Source of the DNA: JANXSF01 sp043755435
Lineage (GTDB): Bacteria > Acidobacteriota > Terriglobia > Bryobacterales > Bryobacteraceae
Length of the DNA stretch: 24,553 bases
Direction of reading: 5' to 3'
NCBI GenBank assembly: GCA_043755435.1
Contig: JAYUSZ010000294.1
Span: 1 to 24,553 of the forward strand
Positions 1-7,910 of this stretch are shown one piece after another. The position numbers and the translations under genes were made by a program. The notes beneath the pieces are model-generated. The model did not search any database. It saw only the letters and a list, made by a program, of their open reading frames with translations, and was not told the origin of the DNA. Position 1 is the first letter of the stretch, and every line of letters starts with the position of its first letter.

Positions 1-706
1 ACCCAAGGCCGCCACCGAAGACTGCGCGCAGGTCAAGACTCTGAAACTTGTCATATTCGTAATCGTTGAAAGTATTCACGAATAAGCGAGGCTTCAGGTT
101 ACGATTGTAAGCCCATCCGCCGCGGACTGCCTGAGCGGTTGGAGACGAAATTCCATTCGCGGTGGCTGAAGCCTTGATGAAGTTGAAATAAATGGTTGTT
201 TTATCCGAATTGGTCACACGTGAGCCGCTGATTGGAGTAATGAACGAGGTTGTCTTTGCGTTTCCCGATGTACCCGCCAAACCAATATTGCCGGCGAAAA
301 TCCAAAGGTCGCGAAAATGCGGCTTCAACAGGCGCTCATACGCCACTTGCTCTGCACTGTTCCGAAGGGTCACGATTTCAGCCGCTGGAACTGATTGCTT
401 GGCTCCTGCTGCCGTAACCTCTACCTTCTCGCCCGCTGTTGCTAGCGTGCCCTGTACCGTTTTGCCGTCGCTCAACACCACGTTGATCGGCGTATCGACA
501 ATTACTGATGTCACCTTGTCCCAATCAAGCGTGACCACACCGAAATTGTCGGTCTTAAAGGTGACGGTTTTGGCGTCCTTCTTTACGACGCTTCCTGTTA
601 CCTTGTCACCGTTTTTCATTACGATCTGGTCAGACCAGCCGTTGGTGCAAATAAACAAAGCTGTAACTATCGGCGACACTTGCCGAATCATACTTTTGAA
701 ACTCAT
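1..706 (-). CDS. DUF481 (YdiY-like) outer-membrane protein, C-terminus missing
   Basis: The reading frame is open from an ATG at 706 to the window edge, giving 235 codons with no stop. AGGAG lies 7 nt upstream of the ATG. Residues 1-25 look like a signal peptide (MSFKSMIRQVSPIVTALF). Residues 28-115 form a soluble beta-rich part with two 'DGK/GDK-V-G-S/T' repeats, which could be a small barrel domain. From about residue 130 the sequence (WIFAGNIGLAGTSGNAKTT) matches the start of the DUF481 beta-barrel, known from salt-induced outer-membrane proteins such as YdiY. The alternating pattern continues to the edge. The function of the family is not established; membrane location is inferred from the family and the signal peptide. 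It appears to be monocistronic, with its own promoter just upstream. Confidence 0.8.
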   Translation of the reverse strand, partial: MSFKSMIRQVSPIVTALFICTNGWSDQIVMKNGDKVTGSVVKKDAKTVTFKTDNFGVVTLDWDKVTSVIVDTPINVVLSDGKTVQGTLATAGEKVEVTAAGAKQSVPAAEIVTLRNSAEQVAYERLLKPHFRDLWIFAGNIGLAGTSGNAKTTSFITPISGSRVTNSDKTTIYFNFIKASATANGISSPTAQAVRGGWAYNRNLKPRLFVNTFNDYEYDKFQSLDLRAVFGGGLG

Positions 707-744
707 CAGTTCTCCTAGATTTTGTTAGCGATTGGCTTCTATCA

Positions 745-771
745 ATTATATCTTGGTTTGAAAGCTCTCAA
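745..771 (-). promoter_or_regulatory. Putative sigma70-type promoter of the DUF481 gene
   Basis: Read on the minus strand, TTGAGA (771-766) and a perfect TATAAT (750-745) are separated by 15 bp, somewhat short of the usual 17. Transcription would start near 738, leaving a leader of about 30 nt before the ATG at 706 that carries the AGGAG site. The -35 overlaps one of two copies of a 9-bp direct repeat (see findings). Confidence 0.4.
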
Positions 772-865
772 TCAGGCCATTCGATGACATCTACAAAGCA
801 AATGATTGGCCAAATTTGGAAAGCACGGTCTTTCAACTACTTGAAAGCTATCGTGGTTGTAGATC

Positions 866-1399
866 TTACCGTCTTAAGGACAAAGATGGATGAAGAATTT
901 TCAACTTCGCTGAAGTACTTTCCACCCGGTCCATCAGAAGCCATTGACGCCGCAGTTGCTCCATGCCCCCATCGTTGACACATGGCAGTACTTCAAACCA
1001 TCGACCTTTCTGACGAATGGCACCGATTCCAATTGAGTTTTGTCCAATGCGGATAGTAATTAGATTCGTGGGCTCAATCGGGTAATTGAATATGGAACCT
1101 GCTCCGTAAATTGCGTTCGGTTGTAAATCCACAATGTGAAAAGAGATGGGTTCGAAAATTGCCGTGTCCAGTTTAGCCTCAATGTGCCTGATAAGGAAAT
1201 CTTCGCTTTCACCAACCAAACATTCTTTCGATGCTGGATGAACCAATTTGCGGTAGGCTGTCAAATTCTTTTGCTTGACTGCAGTAACCCATTGGCTTAG
1301 AAACACTTCCAGATCTTCTGGCGAACTTGCTGAAACGATGGGTAGGACTTGAAGCAATCCTAAGAGTAGTAGACCCGCTTGACGTGAGACTCCGCCCAT
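866..1399 (-). CDS. Hypothetical secreted protein
   Basis: This 177-residue protein has an N-terminal hydrophobic stretch (RQAGLLLLGLLQVLPIVSAS) that fits a signal peptide cleaved near residue 25. The mature part starts with a helix pattern (VTAVKQKNLTAYRKLVHP) recalling NTF2-like small domains, where a helix is followed by 'G-D-x-x-x-Y' type contacts. That resemblance is weak and no family is claimed. An in-frame TAG directly precedes the ATG, so the start cannot lie further upstream, and no Shine-Dalgarno sequence is evident. It is the last gene of the minus-strand cluster that begins near 6614, 35 nt after the preceding secreted hypothetical. Confidence 0.65.
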   Translation of the reverse strand: MGGVSRQAGLLLLGLLQVLPIVSASSPEDLEVFLSQWVTAVKQKNLTAYRKLVHPASKECLVGESEDFLIRHIEAKLDTAIFEPISFHIVDLQPNAIYGAGSIFNYPIEPTNLITIRIGQNSIGIGAIRQKGRWFEVLPCVNDGGMEQLRRQWLLMDRVESTSAKLKILHPSLSLRR

Positions 1400-1434
1400 C
1401 TATATATAATCGGCAGGAATGTTGAGAATGTTAG

Positions 1435-2076
1435 TTAGTGCGAATCCGGTTTGCCGAGAACTTTAGGTTGTTCTTCTGTTAGATTGAAATCGAACAACAT
1501 CCCATTGGTCAGCACACGGAGTTTCCCTGAGCCAAGCGGCTTGTTGTTTGTCACCAAAAACAATGCCCCATCGGTGCTTTCCCCAGGTACCAGCTTCGAT
1601 GGAACAAAGGCAATTGCACTGGCCGCAGCCGCTGCTTTCAGCTTCGCTGAACTCACTTCAGCCAAAGCTGACAAACGTCGTTGTTCATAGCCGCTCGTTG
1701 ATCGTAGGTTCTTCATTCCATAGAGCCCTTGCTCATAAGCCGAAACCAGCTTGGTGACTTCATTGCGCCCGGCTTTATCCAGAAATTCCTGCACCACATG
1801 GCGAGGTACAGAGGGCCGCACAACCGTTCCATCTGCGCGAACCCAAGTGAAATCGTCCAGCTTCAAAATCAGAGGCTTAGAAGAGCCATTGGAAACGGCT
1901 ACTTGCACAACACTATACTCGCGGATGAGGGCAGGCAACTGGGCAAACATCACCGTCAGGCCATTGCGGGTCAGCGTTTGGTAAATTAGGCCGCCTGATT
2001 CGAATTCAATTACCTGGGCTGGTGCAAGGATTGCGCATAACAACAGATAAATAGCCAGCAATCGAACGTTGCGCAT
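1435..2076 (-). CDS. Hypothetical secreted protein
   Basis: The protein has about 213 residues from the ATG at 2076. This start gives a clean signal peptide (MRNVRLLAIYLLLCAILAPAQ). An upstream in-frame ATG at 2139 would add 21 residues. It overlaps the stop of the preceding TPR gene as ATGA, the usual sign of translational coupling, so 2139 is a serious alternative. Neither start has a clear Shine-Dalgarno sequence. After the signal the protein is beta-rich (VVQVAVSNGSSKPLILKLDD), suggesting an immunoglobulin-like fold. A helical, alanine-rich middle follows, then a second beta section (LFLVTNNKPLGSGKLRV). I do not recognise a named family. Neighbours suggest a cell-envelope role, by inference only. 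Confidence 0.65.
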   Translation of the reverse strand: MRNVRLLAIYLLLCAILAPAQVIEFESGGLIYQTLTRNGLTVMFAQLPALIREYSVVQVAVSNGSSKPLILKLDDFTWVRADGTVVRPSVPRHVVQEFLDKAGRNEVTKLVSAYEQGLYGMKNLRSTSGYEQRRLSALAEVSSAKLKAAAAASAIAFVPSKLVPGESTDGALFLVTNNKPLGSGKLRVLTNGMLFDFNLTEEQPKVLGKPDSH

Positions 2077-2135
2077 TGATAACACTATGACACAGGACGG
2101 CATTTGCCAGTTAAAGGTTTCCCGCCCCGCGCACT

Positions 2136-2951
2136 TCATCGGGAAATCGTCTTTTCCACTTTTGCCGTCAACCGCATCAGTTGCCGCCGAAATAGCTCAT
2201 TCTGCGGGTAGCTACGCGACAAATCCAGTAACATTGCCTCCGCTCTGCTTGCCTGCTTTTCCCGTTCATAAAATACTGCCATCAGCAGTTTGGCGAAGCC
2301 CGGGAAATAGCGGCCCCCTTTTGCAACCATTTCCAAGTGGTTCAACCCTTTCTTCTTATCACCCTTCGCTGTTTCCACCTTGACAGCCCAACGCAGAATT
2401 CCCGGCAGCGCCCCTAGCATGTACTCGTTCACTCCCGTTGTGAGATGTGCATCGTGGAATCCTGGATCGATTGCCAACAATTTGTCCGCCCATCGCTGGC
2501 TTGTTTTACATGGCTCAAAGCTGGCTAGAGATCGGCGTTCAACAAAAGCTATGTAATCTGTTTCCAGGCCATAGCTCATGGTCTGAGTGAACAGCGCGTT
2601 AGTGTCCTTTGGATTGATCCGAATAGCCTCATCCGCCAATCGGCGAGCTTCTTTCATCTCTCCGTAAAATGCCGTTTTCACGTCCGCATTGGGCTTAGCT
2701 TTGCTTCGCTTGCCCGTCTCAAAAAAATCTTCACCCTCCCAAATGTTCAGTTGCTGAAACTCCCGGAACAAAATTGCAGCCGCCCTTACCCCATGAGCCA
2801 ATGGGTCGTTGAGATTCGAAGCCGTCAAATCATGGACACCCTTAAAATCGAATTCATAGAGCCGGGAAAAAGCACGGTCAACGGAAGTATTGCTGTTCGT
2901 CGCCGATGCTGAAGCAGCTAGTAGTGTTTGAATAAAAATTCGCCGATGCAT
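2136..2951 (-). CDS. Exported TPR-like repeat protein
   Basis: The 271-residue protein starts with RRIFIQTLLAASASA, which resembles a twin-arginine signal (RRxF followed by a hydrophobic stretch). The rest is almost all helical, with tetratricopeptide-like features: 'A-x-x-I-N-P-K-D-T-N-A-L' near 112-122, 'LLAIDPGFHDAHL' near 158-170, and a third repeat around 'LLDLSRSYPQNELFRRQL'. TPR proteins act as protein-binding scaffolds; the partner here is unknown. The start lies 3 nt after the glnE stop and an AGG is about 8 nt upstream, so co-transcription with glnE is likely. The end overlaps the alternative start of the next gene by 4 nt. Confidence 0.75.
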   Translation of the reverse strand: MHRRIFIQTLLAASASATNSNTSVDRAFSRLYEFDFKGVHDLTASNLNDPLAHGVRAAAILFREFQQLNIWEGEDFFETGKRSKAKPNADVKTAFYGEMKEARRLADEAIRINPKDTNALFTQTMSYGLETDYIAFVERRSLASFEPCKTSQRWADKLLAIDPGFHDAHLTTGVNEYMLGALPGILRWAVKVETAKGDKKKGLNHLEMVAKGGRYFPGFAKLLMAVFYEREKQASRAEAMLLDLSRSYPQNELFRRQLMRLTAKVEKTISR

Positions 2952-2954
2952 ACA

Positions 2955-5837
2955 TTAACCTGGAAATAGCCGATTGAAAAACTCTCGTGTCCTATCTTGA
3001 ATCTGCGCATGCTCAACCGGTAATGGCTGATCACAAAGATGCTCAGGAACCCACAACTCCACCAATTCCCGCAAAATGTTGAGTTGCCCTTGGGCCTTCG
3101 GCAAACTCCCTTCCGGATGGCCGGAAAGAAGCCGCATCGCATGATCTATAGATCGGTAGAAAGTCGCTGCATCCCGCAAGAAATTTGCGTCGGGACGCTC
3201 CAAGTGACCCATTTTTTCGATAATGTCGATTCGCGCAGGAGTGTTCAGCAGCTTGAAAAACATTCCCGCACCTTTCAAACGCAAGTACATCAGTGAAAAA
3301 TCAATATCGTAATATCCTCCCACCCCGGCTTTCAAAGGATTGCTTTCTCCCTGCTCCTTTTCCAGACGAAGCCGCATTTTACGTAACTCGCTCTGCGACC
3401 GGCCACTTTGCCCATATCGACGCCAATCCACTTCCTGCAACTTGTTCAGGAAATCAGTAGCTTTTTCAATGTTCCCGGCAACACCGCGAGCCTTCATGTA
3501 TGTAATCCCTTCCCAAGCCTGTGCGTGCTTGTCGAAATAGTCCATATAAGCTGATTCCAACTGCAACAGATCTCCTTCTCGACCGGAAGGCCTCAACCTG
3601 GTGTCCACCGCAAATAACATGCCCTCGCCTGTATAAGCCGACACGATATCGATGACGCGTTCCGCCACTCGACGCCAAAAATTAATCTCGGAAGCATCCT
3701 GATCGGGAAGCACAAACACCAGGTCGGCATCGGAGCCTAAATCGAATTCGCGCATCCCCAATCTGCCCAAAGCGATCACCATCATCTGGTCCCTTGGTGT
3801 GTATTGCACGGAAACGGGTGGACGCACAGCCAGAACTTGCTGAATAGCAGCCCTGTAAGCCGATTCAATGGCGAATTCCGCCAGTTGGCTGGTTTGATCA
3901 AGCGTATGAAAAATAGGTTGCCGCAGGCAGATACTTTCTGCCTGAATACGGAAAATCTCTTTTCGGTAGTAGCGCCTAAGCTCCACCGGATCTTCAAAAT
4001 AATCACGAAAGTTCAACCCCGCCCCGAAGCGGAAAAACTCTTCAATCAAATCAGGGGTGCGAATCAATTGCTCGGCCAAATAAGGGCCGGATTCGAACAG
4101 GTCCAACACATATCTAGCGAAAAGAGGGTCGGCGTCAAGCGCAGTCATTCCTGCCTGGTGTCCCATTGTTTTTTCGAGAAATAACTCAAGACTTGCAATG
4201 CCCCGCCTAGTCTTCTTCTTTTCGATGAGCGCCGCAAACCTCGGTGCTTTTTGGTCCAAAAAACGAGCTACATTGCTGGATGAAAATTCATTGGGCGGCA
4301 CAATCTCCTCATCCAAGGGAGCTTCCAAGCTTTCCGCCAGACTAATAAAAACGGGCTGTTGGGCATGGATCACACGCTCATAAATTTCCCGTACTTCTTC
4401 CAAATGAAAATGTATTTGCTTCACCAGCCTTGAAGCCGATGCGCGCCCACCGGTTTGCCAGGCAGGCATGCGTCGCGCCAGCACCTCCAGCAATTCCGTG
4501 TCCCTGGGCAACGTGTGAGTCTGCCGGTCATCCCAATATTGCAGCCGATGTTCCATATGGCGCAGATATTCATAGCAAGCTGCGAGTTTGGCGTATTCCA
4601 CCGGGCTTAACAACGCTTTGTCGTGCAAGCGCGAAAGTGCAAGTAGTGTGCCACCATGACGAACCCAAGGGTCACGTCCGCCATATAGCCTTTGCAGGCA
4701 TTGCACCAGGAATTCAATATCGCGGATTCCCCCGCGTTCCAACTTGATATCCAAGTCAGTGGATCCGCCTCGCTTTAGTGCAAGTTGCTCCCCAATGCGC
4801 AGACGAGTTTCGGAAACCGATTCCACTGCTCCGAAATCCAAAGTGCTGGAATAGATCAGTGGTTCCACACTCACCAGCAAATCCACCCCCGGCCCTTGTT
4901 CCCCGGCAGCAACACGCGCCTTAATCAGCATCTGCAATTCCCAATCGCGAGCACGCGATTTGTAATAAGCCTTTGCGCCCGCAAGTGGCATGCACAGTTC
5001 GCCAAGCTTTCCGTCAGGCCGTAACCGCAAATCCACCCGGTAGCAGATTCCTTCGCTTGTATACGTAGAAAGAAGTTCTGTCAAAGCATTGGCTATTCGC
5101 TTATAAAATTCCTTGTTGTCGATGGGATTCGCACCATCGGTTTCTCCATTTGCTGTATACAGAAACAGCAGATCAATGTCTGAGGAATAATTCAGTTCCT
5201 GTCCGCCCAGCTTCCCGAGGGCGATGATGGAAAATTCACACGGATGCTCACGTCCATCAGATGTAAGGAATTGGGGCGTGCCGTAGCGTTTGCGGAACGC
5301 GGCCAGCACATGGCGATAGGCCACTTGAAGAATCGCTCCGGCTAAATCGGAAAGCTCGGCGGTAGTTTCGGAAAGGGTCGCCAGTCCACGAATATCTCTT
5401 AGCAATATTCGCAGCAATTGACGCCGTCTAAAGGTGGCAAGTAAAAGAGGGTTAGGTATGCCATCGGCGCATTCCTTTTCCAACTGAATAATAAATTCCG
5501 TGTCATTCAGGTTTCGCTGAAGGTCTCCGGATTCCAACAAATCATTCAGTAATCCTGGCCGGCGTAAAATTTCTTCGCTCAAAAACTGACTGTGCGCGAA
5601 CACAATCACGAGGCACTGGCCGGCAATAATGTTTTCTGTCAGACGGTGGAAATCTATAGGGGAGCTTTCCAATAACTTTTCCAGATAATGGATCACCGAA
5701 TCCGGATCGGGGGATTCGGCCAATAAAATGCACACTCTAATCCATGCGCTTTCTGGCAATGCTTTGGAAACTTTGCGCAGGTTTTCAAGAGCCCGCTCCC
5801 GGAACCGGAATGGAATTTCTGGAGTTGGTGTAGCCAC
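2955..5837 (-). CDS. glnE: Bifunctional glutamine synthetase adenylyltransferase/adenylyl-removing enzyme
   Basis: The 960-residue product has the normal length and two-domain layout of GlnE. This enzyme adds AMP to, and removes it from, a tyrosine of glutamine synthetase in response to PII signalling, setting nitrogen assimilation. The N-terminal nucleotidyltransferase domain carries GGQELNYSSDIDLLFLY (211-227; acidic pair D220/D222) and 'DLRLRPDGKLGELC', and would be the deadenylylating half. The C-terminal domain carries REFDLGSDADLVFV (697-709; D703/D705) and 'DTRLRPSGREGDLL', the adenylylating half. Both metal-binding pairs are intact. The start is GTG at 5837, 3 nt after the MOSC gene stop; the Shine-Dalgarno sequence is weak, consistent with coupling. 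No glnA, glnB or glnD is in the window. Confidence 0.96.
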   Translation of the reverse strand: MATPTPEIPFRFRERALENLRKVSKALPESAWIRVCILLAESPDPDSVIHYLEKLLESSPIDFHRLTENIIAGQCLVIVFAHSQFLSEEILRRPGLLNDLLESGDLQRNLNDTEFIIQLEKECADGIPNPLLLATFRRRQLLRILLRDIRGLATLSETTAELSDLAGAILQVAYRHVLAAFRKRYGTPQFLTSDGREHPCEFSIIALGKLGGQELNYSSDIDLLFLYTANGETDGANPIDNKEFYKRIANALTELLSTYTSEGICYRVDLRLRPDGKLGELCMPLAGAKAYYKSRARDWELQMLIKARVAAGEQGPGVDLLVSVEPLIYSSTLDFGAVESVSETRLRIGEQLALKRGGSTDLDIKLERGGIRDIEFLVQCLQRLYGGRDPWVRHGGTLLALSRLHDKALLSPVEYAKLAACYEYLRHMEHRLQYWDDRQTHTLPRDTELLEVLARRMPAWQTGGRASASRLVKQIHFHLEEVREIYERVIHAQQPVFISLAESLEAPLDEEIVPPNEFSSSNVARFLDQKAPRFAALIEKKKTRRGIASLELFLEKTMGHQAGMTALDADPLFARYVLDLFESGPYLAEQLIRTPDLIEEFFRFGAGLNFRDYFEDPVELRRYYRKEIFRIQAESICLRQPIFHTLDQTSQLAEFAIESAYRAAIQQVLAVRPPVSVQYTPRDQMMVIALGRLGMREFDLGSDADLVFVLPDQDASEINFWRRVAERVIDIVSAYTGEGMLFAVDTRLRPSGREGDLLQLESAYMDYFDKHAQAWEGITYMKARGVAGNIEKATDFLNKLQEVDWRRYGQSGRSQSELRKMRLRLEKEQGESNPLKAGVGGYYDIDFSLMYLRLKGAGMFFKLLNTPARIDIIEKMGHLERPDANFLRDAATFYRSIDHAMRLLSGHPEGSLPKAQGQLNILRELVELWVPEHLCDQPLPVEHAQIQDRTREFFNRLFPG

Positions 5838-5840
5838 TTT

Positions 5841-6341
5841 CTACGCCGATTCACTCAGCAGCAAAATTGGATCTCCCACCCTGACGGCTCCCGGACTAAC
5901 CACTGAAGCGTAGAACCCGCTGATCGCCCAAGTTGGCGAACTTGTGTCATTAGCTTTTGTGGCTGCCTTATCATATACTGCGTTGTGGATTTCCGCGCCG
6001 TAGATATCCAGTTGCTTGCATGGCGCACGAACTTTTGTGAGTTCAATCACCACCTGTCCAATGCGGAATTGTTGTCCGATGCGTAGTTTGCGGCGGTCGA
6101 TACCCCTGGTTGTAATATTCTCACCAAGGGAGCCCGCTTCCACGTGGAAACCTTTCATTCGTAATTCCTCAATAGCCTCAATTGTGATTACCAACACACG
6201 CTGCAGTGGACCACCATGGATTTGAGGATGTGCGTGTTTGTCACCTTCCACGCCAAGCAGTGTGATCATTGCTTCAGCAATTGGGTATTTCGGTACCCCG
6301 CCATTGGATATATTGATTTGGACAACGTGGCCTTGCATCAT
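5841..6341 (-). CDS. MOSC domain-containing protein
   Basis: The 166-residue protein is a single MOSC domain (MOCO sulfurase C-terminal family, including YiiM-like proteins). Visible signatures are GDKHAHPQIHGG (33-44), GSLGENITTRG (70-80) and the conserved cysteine in RAPCKQLDIYG (C108). The C-terminal 'V-R-V-G-D-P-I' strand is typical. MOSC proteins bind the molybdenum cofactor or transfer sulfur or electrons to it, often in detoxifying N-hydroxylated compounds; the exact substrate here is unknown. Two adjacent ATGs (6341 and 6338) are possible starts. It sits 24 nt downstream of a small hypothetical and 3 nt upstream of glnE. The only likely molybdoenzyme in the window is SoxC at 13166-14389, so a functional link is possible but speculative. 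Confidence 0.9.
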   Translation of the reverse strand: MMQGHVVQINISNGGVPKYPIAEAMITLLGVEGDKHAHPQIHGGPLQRVLVITIEAIEELRMKGFHVEAGSLGENITTRGIDRRKLRIGQQFRIGQVVIELTKVRAPCKQLDIYGAEIHNAVYDKAATKANDTSSPTWAISGFYASVVSPGAVRVGDPILLLSESA

Positions 6342-6365
6342 TAACCAAGTTAACAGGAAGCCGGT

Positions 6366-6614
6366 TTATTTCGCAGCCAACTGCATGGCGTCACGGACCA
6401 ATTCTTTGGCATCCTCAATTTCCTTTAAAACCAGTTGCAAGTCCATGGCGGGTTTCGCTGGGTTGCGGGCGCTGGTGCAATAAACTCCGTGCTGGCCTGT
6501 CATGGTTAACGCATCGGTTAATAGGTCCAACGTCATGGCTAATTTTCCCCGGATGGGGCCATACTGAAATTCATAGCGTTCAAGCTCTTCGCGGCGTTCG
6601 ACATAAATGGACAT
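6366..6614 (-). CDS. Small hypothetical protein
   Basis: This 82-residue protein starts at the ATG at 6614, preceded by AAGGAA 4-5 nt upstream. An ATG further upstream at 6647 has no such site and would overlap the divergent aminotransferase start. The product is mainly helical and soluble, with an acidic C-terminal helix (LVLKEIEDAKELVRDAMQL) and a single cysteine (GVYCTS). I do not recognise a family. It is the first gene of the glnE cluster. The 27 bp separating it from the divergent start at 6642 must hold overlapping control elements for both directions, or transcription begins inside the genes. Confidence 0.6.
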   Translation of the reverse strand: MSIYVERREELERYEFQYGPIRGKLAMTLDLLTDALTMTGQHGVYCTSARNPAKPAMDLQLVLKEIEDAKELVRDAMQLAAK

Positions 6615-6641
6615 GGATTCCTTTATTGTAGAGATAGAAGC

Positions 6642-7778
6642 ATGCAAATACCCAATTGGCCCGTTGCGGGTGAACGTGAACTGGAACTAATCCGTCAAGT
6701 GCTGGAAAGTCCCCAATGGGGCGGATATCATCCCTTCATAAGCCAGTTTGAAAACCAGTTTGCCGCTTTGCAAAAGGTCGACCATTGCATCAGCGCGATG
6801 AATGGAACGATCACTTTGGAATTGCTCCTTGCAGCTGCGGGCATTGGTCCTGGTGATGAAGTAATCGTCCCTGCCATCAGCTTTGTGGCCACCGCGACTA
6901 GTGTTTCTCGTGTTGGTGCAACGCCGGTATTTGTGGATATTGAACCCTATACCTTCAACATTGATCCAACGTGCGTTGAGCGTGCCATTTCAAACAAAAC
7001 CAAAGCTATCATCGCCGTCCACTTTGGCGGCCCGCTTGCCGACATGGACCGTCTACTGGCACTAGCCGATGACAGAAAGTTGATCTTAATTGAAGATGCG
7101 GCACACTCCCAAGGTGCGTCGTGGCGTGGCAGAGGAGCAGGTAGCATGGGTTGGGCCGGTTCGTTCAGCTTTCAAAATGGCAAAATCCTAACCGCCGGCG
7201 AAGGTGGTGCAATGACCACCAACTCGCCCAACCTCGCTTTGAAGCTGCGCTCGCTAACCAACATTGGCCGCAAAGCTGGAGAGAATTTCTTCTTTCATTT
7301 TGAGTTGGGCACAAACGCCAGGATCTCGGCATTTCAAGCGGCTGTCCTGCTTGCACAACTTGAGCGGCTGCCTGCTCAAATAGCACTTCGCGCACGCAAT
7401 GCCGCCTCCATCATCGAAGCCACCCGGACAGTGAAGGGTCTAACTTGGCAACACATTCCAGAACAGGTGACATCGAATTGCTGGTACCTGATGCTAGGAC
7501 GAATCGACGCAGCCACCTTCGGCCGGACAAGGAATCAGTTGCACAAAGACCTATCCGCATTGGGCATCCCTTGCACTCCGTTTTACCCTCACACTCTTTA
7601 CCAAAACCCCCTTTATCTCGCAGGTGGTTGCCGCGTTGAAAAATGCCCAAACGCGGAGGAATGTGTTTCCGATGCCTTCTGGTTTCCACACAGAGTACTG
7701 ATGGCTGATTCGCCTTCTATTCATAGCATTAGCGCTGCCTTAGGCGGGAACTATGAGAGTCAAGTGAAAGAAAATTAA
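6642..7778 (+). CDS. DegT/DnrJ/EryC1/StrS family PLP-dependent aminotransferase
   Basis: The 378-residue fold-type I enzyme covers the whole family length. Landmarks in order: 'N-G-T-I-T-L' phosphate-binding turn (54-59), GDEVIVPAISFVATA (71-85), the PLP-pyridine aspartate in IEDAAHSQGA (D152), and the Schiff-base lysine in SFQNGKILTAGEGG (K181). The lysine context with 'Q-N-G-K' and the 'GGPLADM' variant recall the branch that holds AHBA synthases, rather than typical dTDP-sugar enzymes. That subfamily placement is from memory and uncertain. These enzymes transfer an amino group to keto-sugars, or aromatise aminoDAHP in the AHBA branch. No sugar-nucleotide or antibiotic cluster surrounds it, so the substrate cannot be inferred. 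The start ATG has only a weak GAAG upstream. Confidence 0.88.
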   Translation: MQIPNWPVAGERELELIRQVLESPQWGGYHPFISQFENQFAALQKVDHCISAMNGTITLELLLAAAGIGPGDEVIVPAISFVATATSVSRVGATPVFVDIEPYTFNIDPTCVERAISNKTKAIIAVHFGGPLADMDRLLALADDRKLILIEDAAHSQGASWRGRGAGSMGWAGSFSFQNGKILTAGEGGAMTTNSPNLALKLRSLTNIGRKAGENFFFHFELGTNARISAFQAAVLLAQLERLPAQIALRARNAASIIEATRTVKGLTWQHIPEQVTSNCWYLMLGRIDAATFGRTRNQLHKDLSALGIPCTPFYPHTLYQNPLYLAGGCRVEKCPNAEECVSDAFWFPHRVLMADSPSIHSISAALGGNYESQVKEN

Positions 7779-7849
7779 AGGTAGCGCTTACTTAGTTAAT
7801 TTAGTCTCAGAATAATGTTTCTAGCCACTGTTGAAGCCTATTGTGATGA

Positions 7850-7855
7850 TATAAT
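7850..7855 (+). promoter_or_regulatory. Putative -10 element of the TonB-dependent receptor gene
   Basis: A perfect TATAAT lies 55 bp upstream of the receptor ATG. TTGAAG at 7831-7836 is too close (13 bp) to be a normal -35, and no better one is seen at 16-18 bp. Transcription would start near 7862, giving a leader of about 50 nt. The spacing problem keeps confidence low. Confidence 0.3.
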
Positions 7856-7910
7856 TCACCAACAATCGAATTCTACACAAGTTTACAATTCGGTTTCAGA
7901 GGGGAAAAAC

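Noticed and set aside
192..728. Plus-strand open frame of 178 codons
   Set aside because: It is antisense to the DUF481 gene, which has a signal peptide, ribosome-binding site and family motifs. The plus-strand translation has no recognisable features.
830..847. Hairpin CTTTCAA-CTAC-TTGAAAG as terminator of the glnE cluster
   Set aside because: The stem is perfect but AT-rich and short, and no T run follows on the minus strand, so it is not supported as an intrinsic terminator.
7815..7910. Upstream ATG (7815) as start of the TonB receptor
   Set aside because: The extra 32 residues have no signal character and the ATG at 7911 has a good ribosome-binding site and signal peptide.
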